From Bacillota bacterium (GTDB taxonomy: Bacteria > Bacillota > Clostridia > Peptostreptococcales > Anaerovoracaceae), in the NCBI GenBank assembly GCA_016280485.1, contig JAEEGU010000074.1, forward strand, positions 1 through 5,414: a DNA stretch of 5,414 bases, given 5' to 3'. The notes beneath the pieces were generated by a model. That model did no database searches. It saw only the letters and a program-made list of their open reading frames with translations, and was not told the DNA's origin. The translations under genes and the position numbers were made by a program. This document shows, one piece after another, positions 1 to 5,386 of this stretch. Position 1 is the stretch's first letter. Each line of letters starts with the position of its first letter.

Positions 1-19
1 AATACATTCAAAACCTATG

Positions 20-57
20 AAAAGAGCTCACAGCTTGCCTGCGAGCTCTTTTGTTTT
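20..57 (+). terminator. Intrinsic terminator of an upstream gene outside the window
   Basis: A perfect 10-bp inverted repeat, AAAAGAGCTC (20-29) and GAGCTCTTTT (43-52), encloses 13 nt. Inside it, CAG (31-33) can pair with CTG (39-41), which leaves a 5-nt loop. The right arm runs into TTTTGTTTT (49-57). This is the form of a rho-independent terminator on the + strand. The symmetrical A/T flanks could give weaker termination on the other strand. It separates whatever gene lies to the left from the promoter that follows about 10 nt later. Confidence 0.8.
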
Positions 58-66
58 CACGGGTTT

Positions 67-77
67 TATGTTATAAT
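67..77 (+). promoter_or_regulatory. Extended -10 promoter driving the sirtuin operon
   Basis: TATG (67-70), one base, then TATAAT (72-77) match the Gram-positive extended -10 element TRTGnTATAAT exactly. The best -35 is poor (TTGTTT at 51-56, 15-bp spacer) and lies inside the T-tract of the preceding terminator, so the extended -10 probably carries most of the promoter strength. Transcription would start near 84, leaving a purine-rich leader of about 77 nt before the sirtuin. No operator or riboswitch-like fold is evident in the leader. Confidence 0.75.
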
Positions 78-161
78 ATAGTATTGTTATTATAGCGGAA
101 AAGTCACAGGAAAAAAGCACAAACGAGAGAAAACGAGATAAATAAAGAGGAGGACCGAAAA

Positions 162-896
162 ATGGATGAAAGACTCAAAAAAATCGTAGACGAAAGCAAG
201 CGAATCGTATTCTTTGGCGGAGCAGGCGTTTCCACCGAGAGCAACATCCCGGACTTCCGCAGCGAGGCCGGCCTTTATGCCGCAAAGGAGGTCTACGGTT
301 ATCCTCCGGAAACCATTCTTTCGCACACCTTTTTTATGAGCCAAACCAAGCTCTTTTATGACTATTACAAGAAAAATCTCGTGCACACAGAGGCTGAACC
401 GAACAAAGCCCACAAGGCTCTCGCAAAGCTCGAGACCGAGGGCAAGCTGACCTCCGTTGTGACGCAAAACATAGACGGGCTGCATCAGAAGGCGGGCAGC
501 AAGAAGGTACGCGAGCTCCACGGCAGTATCATGCGCAACTTCTGCATGGACTGCCATACTCCGTATGACCTTGACTACATCCTCGATCCGGAGAACTGCG
601 AGGGTGACAAATACGGCATTCCGCGCTGCAAAAAGTGCGGCGGCATCGTAAAGCCTGATGTTGTGCTCTACGAGGAGCCGCTCGACTACGAAACCTGTGA
701 ACAGGCCCTTGCCGAGATTCAAAATGCGGACTGCATGATTATCGGCGGCACGTCGCTTACGGTTTACCCGGCAGCGGGGTATGTGCGTGATTTCCGCGGA
801 AAATACCTGGTACTCATCAACAAAACCCCGACCCCTTATGACAGCAAGGCGGATCTGGTAATTGCCGATTCCATCGGAAAAGTTATGGATTATTAG
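162..896 (+). CDS. Sir2-family NAD-dependent protein deacylase (sirtuin)
   Basis: This 244-residue protein is a bacterial sirtuin, which removes acetyl or other acyl groups from lysines while splitting NAD+ into nicotinamide and O-acyl-ADP-ribose. It should act in the cytoplasm, having no signal peptide or membrane segment. Visible family motifs are GGAGVSTESNIPDFRS at about residues 19-34 (NAD+ binding; N28 replaces the commoner Gly), TQNIDGLH at 101-108, the catalytic His120 in ELHGS, zinc ligands C128/C131 and C156/C159, KPDVVLYEE at 164-172, and GGTSL at 195-199. In the substrate loop the sequence is FYDYY (65-69). It keeps the Tyr but not the Arg of the Tyr-x-x-Arg pair that marks SIRT5/CobB-type desuccinylases, so deacetylation is the likelier main activity (inference). 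The length is normal for the family. The ATG at 162 has a strong site, GAGGAGGA (147-154), at good spacing. It is the first gene of the probable operon. The paralogue name (cobB or srtN) cannot be chosen safely. Confidence 0.95.
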   Translation: MDERLKKIVDESKRIVFFGGAGVSTESNIPDFRSEAGLYAAKEVYGYPPETILSHTFFMSQTKLFYDYYKKNLVHTEAEPNKAHKALAKLETEGKLTSVVTQNIDGLHQKAGSKKVRELHGSIMRNFCMDCHTPYDLDYILDPENCEGDKYGIPRCKKCGGIVKPDVVLYEEPLDYETCEQALAEIQNADCMIIGGTSLTVYPAAGYVRDFRGKYLVLINKTPTPYDSKADLVIADSIGKVMDY

Positions 897-921
897 CGCA
901 GACGTAATCACACTGACAAAG

Positions 922-957
922 ATGCAAATGCAAAAAGCAAAACGCAAATGGAACTGA
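922..957 (+). CDS. Possible 11-codon upstream ORF overlapping the first GGDEF start
   Basis: Two ATGs in the same frame (922 and 928) open a short reading frame, MQMQKAKRKWN, ending at TGA 955-957. It spans the ATG at 948 of the downstream gene in another frame, and its stop falls 5 nt after that start codon. This geometry would allow termination-reinitiation. Neither ATG has a recognisable Shine-Dalgarno sequence. The ORF is so short that chance is a good explanation, and its coding status is speculative. Confidence 0.15.
   Translation: MQMQKAKRKWN
924..948 (+). repeat. Four GCAAA repeats directly before a start codon
   Basis: GCAAA begins at 924, 930, 937 and 944, with periods of 6, 7 and 7. 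The final A of the last copy is the first base of the ATG at 948. The stretch occupies the place where a ribosome binding site would be expected and contains no AGGAGG-like sequence. It is A-rich and probably unstructured, which can help SD-independent initiation (inference). Confidence 0.6.
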
Positions 958-2591
958 TTCTCGAGAACGAAACAATATTTAAATATTATCCCGAAATCGA
1001 GACCCTGATTGTGCAAAATCCACAGGAGGCGATGGCGCATCTGCGCGACGCAATCCGGAGCTTCAGGCACGATCGCAGGATAGATTTGGTGGCCGAGGCG
1101 TATTATTATATGGCCGAGGCCCATTTTAGGGTAGGCGATGCGCGAAAGCTCATCAGCAGCGCCCTCCACGGTATCGGCTACGTTCGGCAGATTGCCGGAG
1201 CCGAGCGCCTACTCCCACGCCTCTATAACATCGTGGGCGTGGGCTATTCAGCCCTCGGCGAATATGCCGTCAGCCAGCAGTACTATCTCGACGGCCTCAA
1301 ATACGCCGATTCGATGAAGGACGAGAGTGCGCACCTTTCCATCGAAAACAACATCGGATCCCTGCTCATGCAGCTTGGCGACTGCAAGGAAGCCCTTCAG
1401 TACGCCAGCAAGGCATACACCGAGGCGCTTCAGCGAATGTACGATCCGGAGTTCGAGAATCTCTCCGAAAGGGAGAAATCCGAACGTGAGGAAATGTTCT
1501 ACGCGGCGGTTCTCAACATGGCGGGCATTGCCTACAGTGAAGACGACTATGACACGAGCCTGCGCTATCTTGACCAGCTCGAAAGTCTGCAAAGCGACAA
1601 CATCCGCAGAATGTACGACAACCATGTTTCCACGCTCAAGGCAAAGGTTTACCTGGCCGGCGGCAACACCGAGGTGGCAGCCGCTATCATCGGCGCGCTA
1701 TGCTGCGCCAAGGGCGACGAAGAGCGAATCGGCGAAAACAGTGAGCTCTTCGAAGACTTCCAGGAAATCGCCGGCCTTTTCATGAAAAACGGCGAAAAGG
1801 AGCTGGCCTGGGCAGTGCTTGAGCTTATGCTGGAGGTGTGCCAGGCACTGGACAACGCCGGAAGGTGGGCTGCTTACTATGACCTTCTCGTAACCTACTA
1901 CAAGGAGTGGGGTGAGGAGCGGGACTACCTTATCGCTTGTGCGCAGTACCACAAGTTCGGAGCGCAGCGGGCCATCGAGTTCAACCGCTCAATGCTAAAC
2001 GGCATCAAGAATCAGCTCGAAATCGAGCGCAGCCTGCGCCGCCAAAAGCAGCAGGCGGAGCGTGCGGAGGAGCTGAGGCTCCTGTCCGAGACAGACGAGC
2101 TTACACAGCTACTGAACCGTCGAAGCTTCAACACCCTTTCGCAGAAGTATCTGACGGACGCCATCGACAGCAAATCCAAGTTTGGCCTCATCATGCTGGA
2201 TGTTGACTTTTTCAAGCAGTACAACGACCACTACGGGCATCTGGCGGGTGACGAGTGCCTTAAGATGATAAGCTCAATATTAAAGGAGAGCGGTGAAGAC
2301 GATAAGAGCTTCCTGCCTTCGAGGTTCGGCGGTGATGAGTTTATAATAATCGCGAGAAGCCGCACCGATGAAGAGGTGCTGGAATATATGGAAAAAGTTG
2401 TGGAGGCCGTTCGCGGCCGGAATGTCGAGCACTGCAAATCGCTTATCACAGATCATGTGACGGTAACAATCGGCGCAATCAACTGCGTGCCGGAGCACCG
2501 TCAGACGGTGATGGATGTGCTGCAGCTTGCTGACGATGCGCTCTATAACGCAAAGCGTGAGGGCAAGGACCGCTTTTACCTGGCGGAATAG
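948..2591 (+). CDS. TPR-GGDEF protein 1, predicted soluble diguanylate cyclase
   Basis: The C-terminal GGDEF domain (about 380-547) is predicted to condense two GTP into cyclic di-GMP. Its key residues are intact: DELTQLLNRRSF from 383, metal-binding D418 in LDVDFFKQYND, YGHLAGD at 429-434, the GGDEF signature at 461-465, and LADDALYNAKREGKDR near the end. The RxxD inhibitory site is absent (D452 and F455 at its key positions), so classical product inhibition is unlikely. Residues about 47-340 form helical hairpins of TPR type, with recognisable units near 47-80, 91-122, 131-162, 183-214 and 226-256. A charged helix (about 345-380) probably forms the dimerising coiled-coil linker. No signal peptide, membrane segment, or PAS, GAF or receiver domain is seen, so it should be a cytosolic cyclase controlled by protein or peptide contacts (inference). 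The start at 948 is favoured because its first 11 residues align with those of the downstream paralogue, although no Shine-Dalgarno site precedes it. The ligand is unknown. Confidence 0.92.
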   Translation: MELILENETIFKYYPEIETLIVQNPQEAMAHLRDAIRSFRHDRRIDLVAEAYYYMAEAHFRVGDARKLISSALHGIGYVRQIAGAERLLPRLYNIVGVGYSALGEYAVSQQYYLDGLKYADSMKDESAHLSIENNIGSLLMQLGDCKEALQYASKAYTEALQRMYDPEFENLSEREKSEREEMFYAAVLNMAGIAYSEDDYDTSLRYLDQLESLQSDNIRRMYDNHVSTLKAKVYLAGGNTEVAAAIIGALCCAKGDEERIGENSELFEDFQEIAGLFMKNGEKELAWAVLELMLEVCQALDNAGRWAAYYDLLVTYYKEWGEERDYLIACAQYHKFGAQRAIEFNRSMLNGIKNQLEIERSLRRQKQQAERAEELRLLSETDELTQLLNRRSFNTLSQKYLTDAIDSKSKFGLIMLDVDFFKQYNDHYGHLAGDECLKMISSILKESGEDDKSFLPSRFGGDEFIIIARSRTDEEVLEYMEKVVEAVRGRNVEHCKSLITDHVTVTIGAINCVPEHRQTVMDVLQLADDALYNAKREGKDRFYLAE

Positions 2592-2607
2592 CGAACAGAT
2601 AAGAAAA

Positions 2608-2632
2608 AAAGAAAGTGGAGAAAGAAAGTGGA
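2608..2632 (+). repeat. 12-bp direct repeat spanning a ribosome binding site and GTG start
   Basis: AAAGAAAGTGGA occurs perfectly at 2608-2619 and 2621-2632, separated by one G. The first copy supplies most of the GGAG ribosome binding site and the second contains the GTG start codon of the next gene. Loss or gain of a copy by replication slippage would remove or duplicate the initiation signals (inference). Confidence 0.85.
2617..2620 (+). promoter_or_regulatory. Ribosome binding site deciding the GTG start of TPR-GGDEF 2
   Basis: GGAG lies 7 nt before the GTG at 2628, which is ideal spacing. The GTG yields MES-x3-QETIF, which aligns without a gap to the N-terminus of the upstream paralogue (MEL-x3-NETIF). 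Both facts support the non-ATG start. Confidence 0.8.
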
Positions 2633-4280
2633 ATCGGTAAAACCTCAGGAAACAATATTTGACCTCTATCCGGAAATAGGTAAAGGAACGATTGACAATC
2701 CGGCAAAGGCTGAGATCATCCTCGAAAAGGCCATCAAGGAGCTGCGCAAGAAAAATCGCAACGACATGATTGCACAGGCGTATTACTGCATCGCCGAATG
2801 CAATTTCAGAATCGGAAACGCCAGAAAGGTAATCAGCAATGCGGTGCAGGCAATAGGCTATGTGCGCCAGAGCGCAGGTATCGAATGGCTGCTGCCGAAG
2901 TGCTATAACATGGCGGGAATCGGCTATGCTTCCTCCGGCGAATACAACGTTTGCCAGCAGTACTACCTCGAAGCGCTGAAATACGCAAAGCAGCTAAAGG
3001 ACGAGCGCACGGAGCTTTCCGTTCAGAACAACATAGGCTCGCTCTTCCTGCAGCTGGGAGATTACAGAGAGGCTTCGCAATATGTGAACACCACTTACGA
3101 GAAAGCGGCAGAGCGCAGATTCAGTCCGGATTTTAACAGGCTGACCGAAACCGAAAAGATAGACCGTATAGAGCTTTACTATGCGGCACTTTTGAACCTG
3201 GCGGACCTCTACTATCACGAGGAAAGCTATGATTCGTGTCTGCGTTCCGTCGACCGACTCGAGGAAACGATGGAAGAAAACAATATCAGCAGGAATCTGC
3301 CGATATATGTGAACAACCTCTACACCATACGTGCAAAGGCTTATCTCGGGCTGGGGGATGTTCCTGCGGCGCAGGATGCGCTCGAGGAGCTTTTTACCCG
3401 CCTAAACGACGAAGAATCCCTGGCTGAGACCACGGAGCTCTTCGAGGACTACCAGGAGCTTTGCCGAATCCTCCTGCAGGACGGCGAGGAAGACCTGTCC
3501 TGGCGCGTTCTCGAGATAATGCGCCGTGTTTGCGGCATTGTTGAAAATGTAAGCAGATGGCTTTCGTACTTCGGGCTGGTTGCTCAGTTCCAGGCGGCTT
3601 ACGGCAGCACGGACGACTATTTCCATGCCTGCGCGCAATACCACAACTACGGTATGGAAAACGAGCTTGAGCAAAAGCGCGCCATCCTGATGGGCGTAAA
3701 GAACCAGATTGAAGTCGAGCGCAGCCTCGAAATCCAGAAAAAGCAGTTCGAGCAGGCCGAGGAAATCCGTCTCCTCTCCGAGACCGACGAGCTTACGGGC
3801 CTTTTGAACCGCCGTTCCTTCAACCGCCTGTCGCAGACCTACTACAAGGCGGCGGCAAAGGACCTCAAGGAGTTCGGCTTCATCATGATGGATATTGACT
3901 ACTTTAAGCAGTACAACGATTTCTACGGCCACGTGGCCGGCGACAAGTGCCTCAAGACCATCGCAAAAATACTCAAAACCCACTGCAAGGAGGGCTTCCT
4001 GCCGTCCCGTTACGGTGGTGATGAGTTCATCATCATCGTCAGAGATCACAACGATGATGAGGTGCGCAAGCTGATGGACACCATTGTTAAATCCGTCAGG
4101 AGCAAAAATATTCTGCACGAAAAGTCTGCGGTTGAAAATTATGTAACCGTGACACTGGGCGCCATCAACTGCGTTCCGGGAAAGAAGCAGACCCTGATGG
4201 ACATGGTGCAGCTCGCCGACGATGCCCTCTACGAAGCGAAAAAGCAGGGCAAAAACCGCGCGCTGTTCAAAGACGTATAA
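2628..4280 (+). CDS. TPR-GGDEF protein 2, predicted soluble diguanylate cyclase, paralogue of protein 1
   Basis: This 550-residue protein has the same plan as its neighbour: TPR-type helical repeats over about 47-345, a charged coiled-coil linker (about 345-384), and a GGDEF domain (about 384-550) predicted to make cyclic di-GMP from GTP. Catalytic features are complete: DELTGLLNRRSF from 387, D422 and D424 in MDIDYFKQYND, YGHVAGD at 433-438, GGDEF at 463-467, and LADDALYEAKKQGKNR near the end. The inhibitory RxxD is again missing (K454 and F457). A hand count over the first 220 residues gives 110 identities with protein 1 and no gaps; the catalytic domain looks at least as similar. The two therefore come from a tandem duplication that has diverged considerably. 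The best conserved N-terminal patches are GYVRQ (77-81), QQYYL (110-114), NNIGSL (134-139) and CAQYH (335-339), probably a shared binding surface or structural core. It starts with GTG, 36 nt after the previous stop. It lacks membrane segments, and its input signal is not identifiable. Confidence 0.92.
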   Translation: MESVKPQETIFDLYPEIGKGTIDNPAKAEIILEKAIKELRKKNRNDMIAQAYYCIAECNFRIGNARKVISNAVQAIGYVRQSAGIEWLLPKCYNMAGIGYASSGEYNVCQQYYLEALKYAKQLKDERTELSVQNNIGSLFLQLGDYREASQYVNTTYEKAAERRFSPDFNRLTETEKIDRIELYYAALLNLADLYYHEESYDSCLRSVDRLEETMEENNISRNLPIYVNNLYTIRAKAYLGLGDVPAAQDALEELFTRLNDEESLAETTELFEDYQELCRILLQDGEEDLSWRVLEIMRRVCGIVENVSRWLSYFGLVAQFQAAYGSTDDYFHACAQYHNYGMENELEQKRAILMGVKNQIEVERSLEIQKKQFEQAEEIRLLSETDELTGLLNRRSFNRLSQTYYKAAAKDLKEFGFIMMDIDYFKQYNDFYGHVAGDKCLKTIAKILKTHCKEGFLPSRYGGDEFIIIVRDHNDDEVRKLMDTIVKSVRSKNILHEKSAVENYVTVTLGAINCVPGKKQTLMDMVQLADDALYEAKKQGKNRALFKDV

Positions 4281-4293
4281 TAAGACGTATAAT
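4266..4293 (+). promoter_or_regulatory. Possible internal promoter for surE
   Basis: TATAAT occurs twice, at 4276-4281 and 4288-4293, because of the local tandem duplication. The second copy has a mediocre -35, TTCAAA (4266-4271), at 16 bp. It would start transcription near 4300, leaving a very short leader before the ATG at 4321. The area is AT-rich and partly coding, so chance matches are plausible. Confidence 0.3.
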
Positions 4294-4294
4294 A
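4271..4294 (+). repeat. Perfect 12-bp tandem duplication at the TPR-GGDEF 2 stop codon
   Basis: AGACGTATAATA is present twice, back to back (4271-4282, 4283-4294). The unit is four codons long and in frame with the gene, so the end reads Asp-Val-stop-stop-Asp-Val-stop-stop. It also duplicates a TATAAT hexamer. It looks like a recent slippage event, because no base has diverged. Confidence 0.9.
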
Positions 4295-4308
4295 ATATAT
4301 TAGATAAT

Positions 4309-4314
4309 AGGAAG
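4309..4314 (+). promoter_or_regulatory. Ribosome binding site deciding the surE start
   Basis: AGGAAG lies 6 nt before the ATG at 4321, which begins with the invariant SurE N-terminus MRILISNDDG. An in-frame ATG at 4222 would add 33 residues overlapping the previous gene and unlike any SurE sequence, so it is discarded. Confidence 0.85.
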
Positions 4315-4320
4315 AAAAAC

Positions 4321-5199
4321 ATGCGAATTTTAATTTCAAACGACGACGGAATACAGGCAGAGGGCCTGCGCACACTGGCGCTCGCCCTCTCCGAAAAAAA
4401 TGAAGTATATGTGGCGGCGCCGAGCAGACAGCAGAGCGCGCAGAGCCACAGCTTAAGCGTCCACACCCCACTTTACGCAAAGGAAGAGAAGGTGCCGGGC
4501 ACTGCGGCGGCATGGTCGGTTGACGGCAAGCCTGCCGATGCGACAAAGCTCGGGCTCTACCTTATGGACAAGCTCGGAAAGCCGGCAGACCTGGTCTTCG
4601 CCGGCATCAACCACGGCGGCAACTACGGCTGGGACACCCTCTATTCGGGCACAATCGGTGCGGCCACTGAGGGCAACTTCTGCGGAAGACCCTCTGTTGC
4701 GATGTCGGTAAACTCCCACGAGCCGCAGCACGGCTTTGGCAAGGCCTGCGAATATGCCTGCATGATCGCGGACAAGTTCCGCGAAGCCCTTAAGGCAAAT
4801 GAAGATCCTGCCCGCCAAATCTATTCGCCTAAGAGTGCGGGAATACCTCTCCACTTCCAGTTCGGCGAGTTTGAGAAGTATCGCTACCGTACCCTTTCGG
4901 TGAATGTGCCCGATCTGCCGGCGGCAGAAATCAAGGGCCTGCGCATCGCGAGCATCGGGCCGAGAGACTACACGGAATGGCTTGGCGAGTTTAAGGATGA
5001 GACCGGCCGCACTTACTATGAGTACGCGGGAAAGCCGGTGGCTGCAAAGCATGGAGAGCTTTATGAGTTTGCGACGGTTCCGGAGGACAACGACACCATC
5101 CTCATGAGCGAGGGCTGGGCAACGCTTTCGGTTATTAATCACGATCTGACCGATTACGGGCGCCAGAGCGAGGCGGAACGTGATTTCTGCGGGCTGTAA
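4321..5199 (+). CDS. surE: 5'/3'-nucleotidase SurE
   Basis: SurE is a metal-dependent phosphatase that removes phosphate from nucleoside 5'- and 3'-monophosphates; some members also act on short polyphosphate. It is cytoplasmic and usually forms dimers or tetramers. The 292-residue product shows the family fingerprint: NDDG at 7-10 with metal ligands D8 and D9, S39 in the SRQQSAQSHSLS loop, GINHGGN with N97, and YSGTIGAATEG starting at 108. A SVNVPDLPAAEIKG strand region follows, and DLTDY lies near the C-terminus. It is somewhat longer than the roughly 250 residues of E. coli SurE. The extra length seems to lie mainly in the segment around residues 160-185 and in the C-terminal third. It is the last gene of the probable operon, 40 nt after the second cyclase gene, and is followed by a terminator. 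The usual proteobacterial partner pcm is absent. Any link to cyclic di-GMP breakdown, such as removing GMP, is inference. Confidence 0.94.
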   Translation: MRILISNDDGIQAEGLRTLALALSEKNEVYVAAPSRQQSAQSHSLSVHTPLYAKEEKVPGTAAAWSVDGKPADATKLGLYLMDKLGKPADLVFAGINHGGNYGWDTLYSGTIGAATEGNFCGRPSVAMSVNSHEPQHGFGKACEYACMIADKFREALKANEDPARQIYSPKSAGIPLHFQFGEFEKYRYRTLSVNVPDLPAAEIKGLRIASIGPRDYTEWLGEFKDETGRTYYEYAGKPVAAKHGELYEFATVPEDNDTILMSEGWATLSVINHDLTDYGRQSEAERDFCGL

Positions 5200-5204
5200 G
5201 CTTA

Positions 5205-5257
5205 TTTAACAACTCTTTAACAAACGGAAATCAATTCGATAAAATATTGTTTAACAA
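5205..5257. repeat. Three TTTAACAA motifs, one inside a palindrome
   Basis: TTTAACAA occurs at 5205-5212, 5216-5223 and 5250-5257. The first two are direct copies with an 11-bp period, about one helical turn. The third sits in TATTGTT-T-AACAATA (5245-5259), a 7-bp inverted repeat around one base, and a further AACAATA lies at 5262-5268. These resemble half-sites of the Rex operator found further right, but none has Rex spacing and orientation. Confidence 0.55.
5217..5245 (+). promoter_or_regulatory. Candidate sigma-A promoter after surE
   Basis: TTAACA (5217-5222) and TAAAAT (5240-5245), each five of six bases to consensus, are separated by exactly 17 bp. Transcription would begin near 5252 and reach the terminator at 5300-5327, giving an RNA of about 75 nt without an obvious ORF. 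The region is very AT-rich, so the match could be accidental. Confidence 0.35.
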
Positions 5258-5299
5258 TAAAAACAATACTAATTTGCACAATTACAGGTATTAATTTGC

Positions 5300-5327
5300 T
5301 CCCTACTCCAAAAAGTAGGGATTTTTT
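5300..5327 (+). terminator. Intrinsic terminator of the operon
   Basis: TCCCTACT (5300-5307) and AGTAGGGA (5314-5321) form an 8-bp stem with a 6-nt loop (CCAAAA), followed by six T residues (5322-5327). There is no T-tract on the other strand, so it acts rightwards. It lies about 100 nt after the surE stop, with no other gene between. Confidence 0.92.
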
Positions 5328-5355
5328 GTCTCTGAATTTGTTAAATTTTTATACT
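5326..5355 (+). promoter_or_regulatory. Candidate promoter for a gene beyond the right edge
   Basis: TTGTCT (5326-5331) and TATACT (5350-5355; five of six bases to TATAAT) are 18 bp apart. Transcription would start near 5362, placing the Rex-like operator at about +8 to +25, a position suited to repression. The -35 is weak and overlaps the terminator T-tract. The regulated gene itself is not in the window. Confidence 0.4.
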
Positions 5356-5368
5356 ACACATAGAACTT

Positions 5369-5386
5369 TTGTTAACAATTTAACAT
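5369..5386. promoter_or_regulatory. Rex operator (redox repressor binding site)
   Basis: TTGTTAACAATTTAACAT matches the Firmicute Rex consensus TTGTTAAnnnnTTAACAA at 13 of its 14 defined positions; only the last base differs. Rex is a repressor that binds DNA when NAD+ is plentiful and leaves it when NADH rises. It typically controls fermentation and NADH-reoxidation genes. The site follows the operon terminator and a candidate promoter, so it probably controls the next gene to the right rather than the operon seen here. A lone TTGTTAA half-site lies at 5338-5344. Confidence 0.7.

Noticed and set aside
84..161. Riboswitch or attenuator in the sirtuin leader
   Set aside because: The leader is short and A/purine-rich, with no stable stem or alternative terminator visible.
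90..1169. Long minus-strand ORF (359 codons) antisense to the sirtuin and the start of cyclase 1
   Set aside because: It runs opposite a clearly conserved sirtuin and a promoter-leader region, has no recognisable domain, and fits a codon-bias shadow.
4222..4320. Upstream ATG extending surE by 33 residues
   Set aside because: It would overlap the cyclase 2 gene by 59 bp, has no ribosome binding site, and SurE proteins begin at the MRILISNDDG segment, which has its own site at 4309-4314.
3402..4466. Long minus-strand ORF (354 codons) antisense to cyclase 2 and surE
   Set aside because: It spans two well-supported genes and their junction, and its translation shows no family motif.
5338..5355. 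Second Rex site starting with TTGTTAA
   Set aside because: Only the left half-site matches; the right half (TTATACT) keeps too few consensus bases.
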